Source: Scandinavium sp002470465
Lineage (GTDB): Bacteria > Pseudomonadota > Gammaproteobacteria > Enterobacterales > Enterobacteriaceae
Assembly: GCF_040750395.1 (NCBI RefSeq)
Contig: NZ_JBFLVD010000018.1
Span: 62,001 to 126,000 of the forward strand
Length of the DNA stretch: 64,000 nucleotides
Direction of reading: 5' to 3'
Below are positions 33,340 to 40,293 of the stretch, piece after piece. Within the stretch, counting starts at the first letter, position 1; every line of letters begins with the position of its first letter. Both the position numbers and the translations under genes were made by a program. The notes beneath the pieces were generated by a model. That model was given only the letters and a program-made list of their open reading frames with translations, made no database searches and was not told the DNA's origin.

Positions 33340-34050
33340 ATGGCGACAGGAAAGTCCTGCTCTCGCTGGTTTGCGTCCGTGGTGGCGTTATTGATGGTAG
33401 TTAGCCTGAGTGGGTGTTTCGATAAAGAAGGCGATCAGCGCAAAGCGTTTATCGACTTCCTGCAAAATTCCGCGATGCGGAGTGGGGAACGTCTGCCGAC
33501 GCTGACCACCGATCAGAAAAAGCAGTTTGGTCCGTTCGTCTCCGATTATGCGGTGATCTACGGCTATTCACAGCAGGTGAGCCAGGCGATGGATGCAGGT
33601 CTGCGTCCGGTTGTCGACAGCGTGAACGCCATCCGCGTGCCGCAGGATTACATGACTCAGCGCGAGCCGCTGCGTCAGGCGAACGGTGCACTCGGCGTCC
33701 TGAGCCAGCAGCTTGAAAACGCCAAAATGCAGGCCGATGCCGCACACTCTGCCCTGAAGCAGAGCGACGATCTGAAACCTGTGTTTGACCAGGTGTACAA
33801 CAAGGTGGTGACCCAGCCTGCGACTGCGATGCAGCCGCTGATCCCGGCCGCACAGATCTTCACCCAGCAGCTGGTGCAGGTGGGCGATTTTGTCGCACAG
33901 CAGGGCACGCAGGTGAGCTTTGTGGCGAACGGCATTCAGTTCCCGACCTCGCAGCAGGCAAGCCAGTACAACTCGCTGATTGGCCCACTGGCTTCCCAGC
34001 ATCAGGCGTTTAACCAGGCCTGGACCGCGGCGGTTAACGCCACGCGTTAA
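33340..34050 (+). CDS. yiaF: YiaF, DUF3053 lipoprotein
   Basis: A 236-residue lipoprotein of unknown function, same length as in E. coli. Signal: WFASVVALLMVVSLSGC (lipobox LSGC, Cys about 26) followed by FDKEGDQRKAFIDFLQNSAMRSGERLPTL. The rest is predicted largely helical, with TSQQASQYNSLIGPLASQHQAFNQAW near the end. Asp two residues after Cys (C-F-D) is not the inner-membrane +2 signal, so the outer membrane is more likely. The start is ATG 33340 (MATGKS) with AAGGAG ten bases upstream; the ATG at 33334 is too close to that signal. Confidence 0.93.
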   Translation: MATGKSCSRWFASVVALLMVVSLSGCFDKEGDQRKAFIDFLQNSAMRSGERLPTLTTDQKKQFGPFVSDYAVIYGYSQQVSQAMDAGLRPVVDSVNAIRVPQDYMTQREPLRQANGALGVLSQQLENAKMQADAAHSALKQSDDLKPVFDQVYNKVVTQPATAMQPLIPAAQIFTQQLVQVGDFVAQQGTQVSFVANGIQFPTSQQASQYNSLIGPLASQHQAFNQAWTAAVNATR

Positions 34051-34060
34051 TGTGCCGATA

Positions 34061-34142
34061 GTGCCCGGTGGCGCTGTGCTTACCGGGCCGACAAACTTAT
34101 CCGGCCTACGCGTAGGCCCGGCAAACGCAGTGCCGCCGGGCA
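34061..34142. repeat. REP/BIME element between convergent yiaF and ghrB
   Basis: Facing REP units (GTGCCCGGTGGCGCTGTGCTTACCGGGC and TAGGCCCGGCAAACGCAGTGCCGCCGGGC forms) lie between two converging stop codons. Confidence 0.78.
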
Positions 34143-34150
34143 ATTCCCTC

Positions 34151-35122
34151 TTAAAGCACCTGCGGATTGACGCAGTTCGTCTCCACTTTTCCGTTCAGCG
34201 CATTAATCAGGTTATCCACCGCCGTTTTCGCCATCGCATAACGCGTTTCATGCGTGGCAGAGCCGATATGCGGCAGCGCCACTACGTTTGGCAGCTTCAG
34301 CAGTTCTGAAGAGACCGGCAGAGGTTCCTGCTCGAATACGTCCAGCCCTGCGGCATGAATGTCGCCGTTTTTTAGCGCGCCGATCAGCGCTTGTTCGTCC
34401 ACCACCGGGCCGCGGCCTGCGTTGATGAAAATCGCCGTTGGCTTCATCTGCCTGAACTGCTTCGTGCCGAACAGGTGACGGGTTTCTTCGGTCAGCGGCA
34501 GAATCGAGCAGACAAAATCCGCTTCCTGCAGCAGCGTGTCGAGGTCGCAATGGCGAGCGTTGAAACGTTCCTCAGCCTCTTTATGCTGGCGACGGGCGTT
34601 GTAGAGCACCGGCATGCCGAAGCCAAAATGCGCGCGCTGCGCCAGCGCCAGGCCAATACGCCCCATGCCGACGATGCCGATGGTTTTATGGTGTACGTCA
34701 GTGCCGAACCAGTCCGGGCCGATGCCCTTTGTCCACTCACCTGCTTTGACGCGTTCGGCCACTTCAACAACTCTGCGGGCGCTGCTCAGGATCAGCGCCA
34801 TCAGCGTGTCGGCAACGGTTTCGGTCAGCGCGGTCGGCGTGTGCATCAGCAGGACCTTGCGGGCATTTAGCGCGTCGACATCGAAATTGTCATAGCCCAC
34901 GGAAATGGTGGAAGTGGCGCGCAGCGCGGGCATTTTTTCCAGCAGCTCAGCCCCCACTTTTTCGCTTGAGCCGAGCAGGCCCACGGCGTTTTTAAACGCG
35001 TCGGCATGCTGGTTAACGGTCTCTATGCTGAGATTTGGAACCCTGATAACCGTAAAGTTTTCCTCAAGGCGGTGTTGCAGATCGTCAGGTAATGACTTGT
35101 AGAGAATGACGGATGGTTTCAT
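34151..35122 (-). CDS. ghrB: Glyoxylate/2-ketogluconate reductase GhrB (KguD role)
   Basis: GhrB (TkrA) is an NADPH-dependent D-2-hydroxyacid dehydrogenase that reduces glyoxylate, hydroxypyruvate and 2-keto-D-gluconate. The 323 residues match E. coli GhrB (324). The Rossmann motif is GIVGMGRIGLALAQRA. Catalytic residues appear in INAGRGPVVDEQAL (Arg), VFEQEPLP (Glu) and LPHIGSATHETR (His). ATG 35122 (MKPSVILYK) has GAGAGA upstream. Here it is the last gene of a kgu-type operon, 22 bp after the transporter. It therefore takes the place of kguD, the 2-ketogluconate-6-phosphate reductase of Pseudomonas, which belongs to the same family. Whether it acts on the phosphorylated or free substrate is not decided by sequence. 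Confidence 0.95.
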   Translation of the reverse strand: MKPSVILYKSLPDDLQHRLEENFTVIRVPNLSIETVNQHADAFKNAVGLLGSSEKVGAELLEKMPALRATSTISVGYDNFDVDALNARKVLLMHTPTALTETVADTLMALILSSARRVVEVAERVKAGEWTKGIGPDWFGTDVHHKTIGIVGMGRIGLALAQRAHFGFGMPVLYNARRQHKEAEERFNARHCDLDTLLQEADFVCSILPLTEETRHLFGTKQFRQMKPTAIFINAGRGPVVDEQALIGALKNGDIHAAGLDVFEQEPLPVSSELLKLPNVVALPHIGSATHETRYAMAKTAVDNLINALNGKVETNCVNPQVL

Positions 35123-35144
35123 TTCTCTCTCCATTTTAAAGGGT

Positions 35145-36425
35145 TCAGGCGTGGCGTGCGCCGACGGGGATTTTTTGATTATTAGCAGGCTTAACAATTA
35201 AAGTCAGCCACACGGAGACGAAAAGCGCTACCCCCATAAAAATGTAGGAGGCAGACGGCGAGCCGGTTGCGCCGTTGAGATAGCCGACAAACCACGAGCC
35301 GAAAAAGGAGCCCAGTGCGCCCATGCTGTTGATAAGCGCCATCGCACCTCCGGCGACGTTGCGCGGCAGCATCTCCGGCACAATGGCGAAGAACGGTCCG
35401 TACGGGGCATACATGGCGGCACCGGCAATCACCAGCAGGCTGTAAGAGATCCAGAAGTGATCGGCCCCTACGGCCCAGGAGCCGATGAAGGCGAGGCCGC
35501 CAATCAGCAGCAGCGGCCAGACAAACAGCTTACGATTCTGCAGTTTGTCAGACGCCCAGGACGCGAGGATCATTGCAACGGTCGCCGCCAGATAAGGCAC
35601 GGCGGAGAGCCAGCCCACTTCAACCATGCCTAAGTTTTCCCCGCCGCTGCGAATAATGGACGGCAGCCACAGCACAAACCCGTACACCCCGATGCTCCAG
35701 GCGAAATATTGAATGCACAGCAAAATCACGTTGCGCGAGCGGAAGGCCTCGCCATAGTTACGTACCGCTTTGATACCCTGCTGCTCGCGGTCAAGCTGTG
35801 CCTGTAGTTCGGTTTTCTCTGCCTCTGACAGCCAACCAACCTGCGTTGGTTTGTCTTTGACCAGCACCCACCAGCAGAAGGCCCAAATCACCGCCGGAAT
35901 GCCCTCGAAGATAAACATTTCACGCCAACCGAAGGACTGAATCAGGTAGCCGGAGACCACTGACATCCACAGCACCGTCACGGGATTGCCGAGGATCAGG
36001 AAAGTGTTGGCTCGCGAGCGCTCCGAGCGGGTAAACCAGTTGCTGATGTAAATCAGCATCGCAGGCATCACGGCGGCCTCGACGATCCCCAGAATGAAGC
36101 GGATCGCGGCCAGCATCGGGATGTTGCTGACCATGCCGGTCAGCGAGGCGCAGCCGCCCCATAAGATCAGGCAGACGAAAATCAGTTTGCGCACGCTGCG
36201 GCGTTCGGCGTACACCGCACCGGGGATCTGGAAGAAGAAGTAGCCGAGGAAGAACAGCGCCCCAAGCAGGGAGGAGACGCCTTTGGTGATGCCGAGATCG
36301 TTGTTGATGCCGGCGGCGGAGGCAAAACTGAAGTTTGCGCGGTCGAGGTACGCCAGGCTGTAGGTGATAAACACGATAGGCATGATGTACAACCAGCGTT
36401 TCGTTGCATGGCTTGAACGGTTCAT
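35145..36425 (-). CDS. kguT: MFS transporter, probable 2-ketogluconate permease
   Basis: A 426-residue transporter of the anion:cation symporter (ACS) branch of the MFS, with about 12 membrane helices. The family marks are LAYLDRANFSFASAAGINNDLGITKG, the SLLGALFFLGYFFFQIPGAVYAERRSVRKLI loop and SNWFTRSERSRANTFLILGNPV. ATG 36425 (MNRSSHATKRW) has AGAGG seven bases upstream. A 109-residue extension runs back into the kinase gene and is discarded. Sugar acids such as 2-ketogluconate are typical substrates. The operon context supports KguT, though the assignment is by analogy with Pseudomonas. Confidence 0.85.
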   Translation of the reverse strand: MNRSSHATKRWLYIMPIVFITYSLAYLDRANFSFASAAGINNDLGITKGVSSLLGALFFLGYFFFQIPGAVYAERRSVRKLIFVCLILWGGCASLTGMVSNIPMLAAIRFILGIVEAAVMPAMLIYISNWFTRSERSRANTFLILGNPVTVLWMSVVSGYLIQSFGWREMFIFEGIPAVIWAFCWWVLVKDKPTQVGWLSEAEKTELQAQLDREQQGIKAVRNYGEAFRSRNVILLCIQYFAWSIGVYGFVLWLPSIIRSGGENLGMVEVGWLSAVPYLAATVAMILASWASDKLQNRKLFVWPLLLIGGLAFIGSWAVGADHFWISYSLLVIAGAAMYAPYGPFFAIVPEMLPRNVAGGAMALINSMGALGSFFGSWFVGYLNGATGSPSASYIFMGVALFVSVWLTLIVKPANNQKIPVGARHA

Positions 36426-36517
36426 ATGCGAGCCTCTGTTGTTGAGGTAGGTGCCACCGCCGTTTGTAGGGGACAGGGTAGCGTTTTTTTTCGTTTTACG
36501 GCCAGATTGCAGTCTGG

Positions 36518-37459
36518 TTATGCCTCGCCGAGCGCTTCCCGGGTGGGCAGGCCTTCGCTGTCGCCCTGTACCTGAATTGCCAACGAGCCAATTTTGTTGC
36601 CGCGAGTGACGGCCTGCGGCAGCGTTTTGCCTTCTAGCAGTGCGCTGATGACGCCGACGGCAAAACCATCGCCAGCGCCGACGGTATCGACGACGTTCTC
36701 TACTTTCAACGCCGCTACGGCACCACGTTCGCCGTCCTGGCTCTGATACCATGCGCCGTCAGCGCCGGTTTTGATGATGACTGCCTTCACGCCGCGGCTC
36801 AGGTAAAACTCAGCAATCCCTTCCGGCGTGCGTTCCCCGGTGAGGATCGAGCCTTCTTTCAAACCGGGTAGAACCCAGTCCGCTTTGCAGGCCAGCCGAT
36901 TAAGCTTCTCGCGCATCTCGCTTTCACTGCGCCAGAGCACCGGACGAAGGTTGGGATCGAAGGAGATCGTTTTCCCCTCCCGTTTCATCTCGCTGGCGGC
37001 ATGATCCAGCAGCGCATAAGCGCTGTCTGACAGACCGGCGGCGACGCCGCTAAGGTGCAGATGGCGGGCACGGGCGAAATGTGAAAGGGTAAAATCTTCC
37101 CGGCTGAGATGGCTGGCAGCCGAACCTTTGCGGAAGTATTCCACGATGGGATCGGTTCCATTTTCAGCTTTCGATTTGAGCTGGAAACCGGTCGGATAGC
37201 GTTCATCCATCGTTACCCCCTCCCGGTTGATTCCTTCCTGTTGCAGCGAATCCAGCACGAACTGTCCGAAGCTGTCCGTGCCGACGCGGCTCACCCAGCT
37301 GACGTTTAGCCCCAGGCGTGCCAGGCCGATGGCCACGTTCAGTTCAGCTCCGGCCACGCGTTTAATAAAGCGATCAACCTGGTGCAGCTCGCCGGTGTTC
37401 TGGGCGACAAACATCGCCATGGCTTCGCCGATGGTGATGACATCCAGTACCTGTTTCAT
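36518..37459 (-). CDS. kguK: PfkB-family sugar kinase, probable 2-ketogluconokinase
   Basis: A 313-residue ribokinase-family kinase. The N-terminal signature is VITIGEAMAMFV and RVAGAELNVAIGLARLG. The ATP/catalytic motif is DTVGAGDGFAVGVISALLEG, with the catalytic Asp in GAGD. DPNLRPVLWRS is typical of 2-keto-3-deoxygluconate and 2-ketogluconate kinases. Between a sugar-epimerase-type gene (3-bp gap) and the transporter, it fits KguK, which makes 2-keto-6-phosphogluconate. KDG kinase activity is an alternative. A 92-bp gap to the transporter contains a small CCAGA/TCTGG hairpin. Confidence 0.85.
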   Translation of the reverse strand: MKQVLDVITIGEAMAMFVAQNTGELHQVDRFIKRVAGAELNVAIGLARLGLNVSWVSRVGTDSFGQFVLDSLQQEGINREGVTMDERYPTGFQLKSKAENGTDPIVEYFRKGSAASHLSREDFTLSHFARARHLHLSGVAAGLSDSAYALLDHAASEMKREGKTISFDPNLRPVLWRSESEMREKLNRLACKADWVLPGLKEGSILTGERTPEGIAEFYLSRGVKAVIIKTGADGAWYQSQDGERGAVAALKVENVVDTVGAGDGFAVGVISALLEGKTLPQAVTRGNKIGSLAIQVQGDSEGLPTREALGEA

Positions 37460-37462
37460 GGT

Positions 37463-38209
37463 TTACTCCTCGCGCAGCCAGCGGACATAGTGACGGGTGA
37501 CGGCGACCAAATCGTCGCCTTCCAACGGAAACTCAATGCCGCGTGGAACGTCGCCCGGCAGGCTATCGAGCAGCGCCGCCCAGCGTGGATCGCGGTCCGG
37601 TACGTCAGCGCGCCAGCTGGTGTGATGGGGTTCAGCGGCTTTAACATGCACGTAGCCCACACCGGGAGCTAACAGGCGAGAGGCCTGTTCAGGCGACTCA
37701 CCCAGCCATATCCAGTTGCCCATATCAAACGTCAGCCTGACGGGCAGGCTATGCACGCCAACCGCCGCCAGGAAGCGCTGCATTGGCGCCAGTCTGCCGT
37801 GCTCGCTTTGGTCATTTTCGATAACCAGCGGCACCGGGCTTTCGGCCAGCAGCGTGCGCAATGAGGTCAGTTCATCTGTCTTTCTGAAATGGCCGAGTGA
37901 AAGCTTCAGCCACAGTGCGTTCAGGGCGTGGGCTTCATCAAGCAGAGCGGGAAGGTGGGGGTTAAGGCTACCGTCATCGGTAAACAGCGCCTCTGGGGCG
38001 GAGTAGCAGGCCAGCAGGTTGTGGTGCGCTATTGCCGTTGCCAGCGGTGGCAGGCGGTCAATATCCTGCGGGCTCAACAGCTCACGGCGGATTTCGACGC
38101 CATCGGCACCGGCCGCGGCAATAATGGGCAGCACGGCGGCTTGCCCGCCCAGGGACCTGATTCGGTCATGGCCATAGGCGGCAGTGACGACGATGATTTT
38201 TCTTGTCAT
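37463..38209 (-). CDS. kguE: TIM-barrel sugar-phosphate isomerase/epimerase, KguE-like
   Basis: A 248-residue protein of the AP endonuclease 2-like TIM-barrel (xylose isomerase-like) fold. Visible marks are AAGADGVEIRRELLS near the start, LPLVIENDQSEHGRL in the middle, LTFDMGNWIWLGESPEQA (metal-site Asp) and YVHVKAAEP (His). It matches the position and type of kguE, first gene of the Pseudomonas 2-ketogluconate operon, whose exact reaction is not settled. ATG 38209 has GGAG seven bases upstream. The operator palindrome lies 50 bp upstream. Confidence 0.8.
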   Translation of the reverse strand: MTRKIIVVTAAYGHDRIRSLGGQAAVLPIIAAAGADGVEIRRELLSPQDIDRLPPLATAIAHHNLLACYSAPEALFTDDGSLNPHLPALLDEAHALNALWLKLSLGHFRKTDELTSLRTLLAESPVPLVIENDQSEHGRLAPMQRFLAAVGVHSLPVRLTFDMGNWIWLGESPEQASRLLAPGVGYVHVKAAEPHHTSWRADVPDRDPRWAALLDSLPGDVPRGIEFPLEGDDLVAVTRHYVRWLREE

Positions 38210-38258
38210 CCGGTAACTCCAAAGCGTATTGAGCGGGGTTTCTCTTTACTACGCTAGA

Positions 38259-38272
38259 TGGAACCGGTTCCA
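38259..38272. promoter_or_regulatory. PtxS-type LacI-family operator in front of kguE
   Basis: TGGAACCGGTTCCA is a perfect 14-bp palindrome, 50 bp upstream of kguE and 47 bp after the regulator gene. The PtxS operator of Pseudomonas kgu genes is TGAAACCGGTTTCA, differing at one symmetric position. A possible promoter overlaps it on the minus strand (TTGGAA, 16 bp, TAGTAA), so bound repressor would block transcription. Confidence 0.8.
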
Positions 38273-38318
38273 AAGAAAAGTCAGGGCTGGCTGTTTTATG
38301 ATCGCCATCACAAGGGAA

Positions 38319-39335
38319 TTAGCGGCGGGTGGATCCGCGCACGATCAACTCGCCGGAGAATACCTGCTCGCGGATCGGTTCGTTGCTGCCTTCGATCCGC
38401 CGTACCACCTGTTCTACGGCGGCATGGCCAATTTTCCAGGTCGGCTGTTTGAGGGTGGTAATGCCGACGCCCGCCAGTTCAGCCCACTCCAGCTCATCAA
38501 AGCCCAGCAGACCGATGTCGCTTCCCCAGTGCAGGCCGAGACGTTTAAGGGAGCGCGCCACCAGCAGCGTCAGCGCGCCGTTGGCGGAGATCACGGCTTT
38601 ACGCATTCCGCGATGAGCGGCGTGGAACTGGCGCAGGGCGTTATCAATCAGCGCGCCATCATTCAGCGGCACTTCCACATTCTCGGCTCTGATATCCGGA
38701 TAGCGGGCAAGCGTGGCGCGAAACGCGGCCAGGCGCTCCCGGCGTGTGTTGACGCTTCCGAGCGGTTCGCTGATGAACAGCAGTGCTTCAAACCCTTGTT
38801 CAACAAGGTGTTCGGTAGCCGTGGTGGCGGCCTGGTTGTTATCCAGTCCCACCACGTCGCAGGCGAAATCAGGAATTTTTCTGTCGATGAGTACCATCGG
38901 CAGCGCTGACTGTTGCAGGCGGTTCAGCCCCTCTTCATGCATGCCCACGGCGTTCACCACGATCCCTTCCACCTGGTAGCTGCGCAGCAGGTCGAGGTAA
39001 TGCCGCTCCTGGTCAACTTCGTTATTGGTGTTGCAGACCAGAGGCGTAAAGCCCTGCTCGCGGCAGGCGGCTTCAATACCGCTCAGCACGTTGACGGAGT
39101 AAGGGTTGGTGATATCGGCGATGATCAGGCCAATCAGCCGGGTTCGGCCATGCTTCAGGCCGCGCGCCATCAGGCTCGGACGGTAATCGAGAGCGGCAAT
39201 TGCGGTTTCAATACGTGCCAGCAGGGCATCGGACAGCAGATGTTTTTCGCCGTTGAGGTAGCGTGACACGCTGGTTTTGCCCGTTTTTGCAGCTTTTGCC
39301 ACGTCGCTGATGGTCGCTCGCGCCTTGTTCGCCAT
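38319..39335 (-). CDS. ptxS: LacI-family repressor, PtxS-like
   Basis: A 338-residue LacI/GalR regulator. The helix-turn-helix is TISDVAKAAKTGKTSVSRYLNGEKHLLSDALLARIETAIAALDYRPSLMARGL (about 7-60). The sugar-binding domain follows (LIGLIIADITNPYSVNVLSGIEAACREQGF, VGLDNNQAATTATEHLVEQG, LLGFDELEWAELAGVGITTLKQPTWKIG). ATG 39335 (MANKARATISDVAK) has AAGGAA upstream; a 19-residue extension is not supported. It is upstream of kguEKT-ghrB on the same strand, with the operator between. 2-ketogluconate as inducer is inferred from PtxS. Confidence 0.83.
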   Translation of the reverse strand: MANKARATISDVAKAAKTGKTSVSRYLNGEKHLLSDALLARIETAIAALDYRPSLMARGLKHGRTRLIGLIIADITNPYSVNVLSGIEAACREQGFTPLVCNTNNEVDQERHYLDLLRSYQVEGIVVNAVGMHEEGLNRLQQSALPMVLIDRKIPDFACDVVGLDNNQAATTATEHLVEQGFEALLFISEPLGSVNTRRERLAAFRATLARYPDIRAENVEVPLNDGALIDNALRQFHAAHRGMRKAVISANGALTLLVARSLKRLGLHWGSDIGLLGFDELEWAELAGVGITTLKQPTWKIGHAAVEQVVRRIEGSNEPIREQVFSGELIVRGSTRR

Positions 39336-39462
39336 GAGGGGTTCCTTCGCCTGAATGTGTGAACACCTTAGCGTGAAAATGGGCGATGGCAAGCGGTTAA
39401 TGCCGGGGGGAACTGGGGGAAACGTAAGCCGGGGGCGATTGCCTCGCCGCCCGACATAATGG

Positions 39463-40125
39463 TTACTGTAACGGACTCAGCGTAATCTCTACGCGACGGT
39501 TCTGGGCTTTGCCTTCCGCCGTGCCGTTGCTGGCGATCGGATTCGCCGGGCCCATTCCGCTGGTGCGGATGCGGTTAGCCACAACGCCCTGAGTGATCAA
39601 CGCGCTTGCAACGGAGTCTGCACGCTGCTGAGACAGGCGCATGTTCAGATCCTGGCTACCGGTGCTGTCGGTGTAGCCGACCACGTTGACGGCCGTCTTT
39701 TGATACTCTTTGAGCACCATTGCCACGCCGGTAAGGGTGTTGGCACCCGCCGGTTTCAGGTTGGCGCTGCTGCTGTCGAAGGTGACGTTATTGGGCATAT
39801 TCAGCACGATGTTGTCGCCGTTACGGGTGACGCTGACGCCGGTGCCCTGCATTTTTTCGCGCAGTTTCGCTTCCTGCACATCCATGTAATACCCTGCGCC
39901 GCCGCCGACGGCAGCACCTGCTGCGGCACCAATCAGCGCACCTTTGCCGCGGTCTTTCTTCGACGACGACAGCATGCCGATACCCGCCCCCGCCAGCGCG
40001 CCAATGCCTGCGCCAATACCGGATTTGCCCGCTTCGCGCTCGCCGGTATAAGGGTTGGTGGTACAGCCGGAAAGGGCCAGTGCGCCGCTGACCATAGCAG
40101 CAATCACGATTACGCGTTTTTTCAT
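39463..40125 (-). CDS. yiaD: OmpA-family lipoprotein YiaD
   Basis: A 220-residue outer-membrane lipoprotein (219 in E. coli). Signal MKKRVIVIAAMVSGALALSGC (lipobox LSGC, Cys21). A glycine-rich zipper region follows (IGAGIGALAGAGIGML, ALIGAAAGAAVGGGAGYYMD; about 37-82). The C-terminal OmpA peptidoglycan-binding domain shows NVTFDSSSANLKPAGANTL, VVGYTDSTGSQDLNMRLSQQRADSVASALI, GMGPANPIASNGTAEGKAQNRRVEI. In E. coli it is linked to suppression of an outer-membrane assembly defect. AAGGAAATAAG precedes the ATG. Confidence 0.96.
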   Translation of the reverse strand: MKKRVIVIAAMVSGALALSGCTTNPYTGEREAGKSGIGAGIGALAGAGIGMLSSSKKDRGKGALIGAAAGAAVGGGAGYYMDVQEAKLREKMQGTGVSVTRNGDNIVLNMPNNVTFDSSSANLKPAGANTLTGVAMVLKEYQKTAVNVVGYTDSTGSQDLNMRLSQQRADSVASALITQGVVANRIRTSGMGPANPIASNGTAEGKAQNRRVEITLSPLQ

Positions 40126-40293
40126 CTTATTTCCTTAATCCTTTTTATTCTTTGCCACGACGAACGTGGCGGTTGATTATGACGCGGGATTGCGAGGAAA
40201 ATTCCCGGAGCAATCCTGAAATATGTAAATAAATGGAACGCTGATGAAAAAATTGGCGTCGCAACACCTGCATTCGTAAACCAGGAGCCTGTT

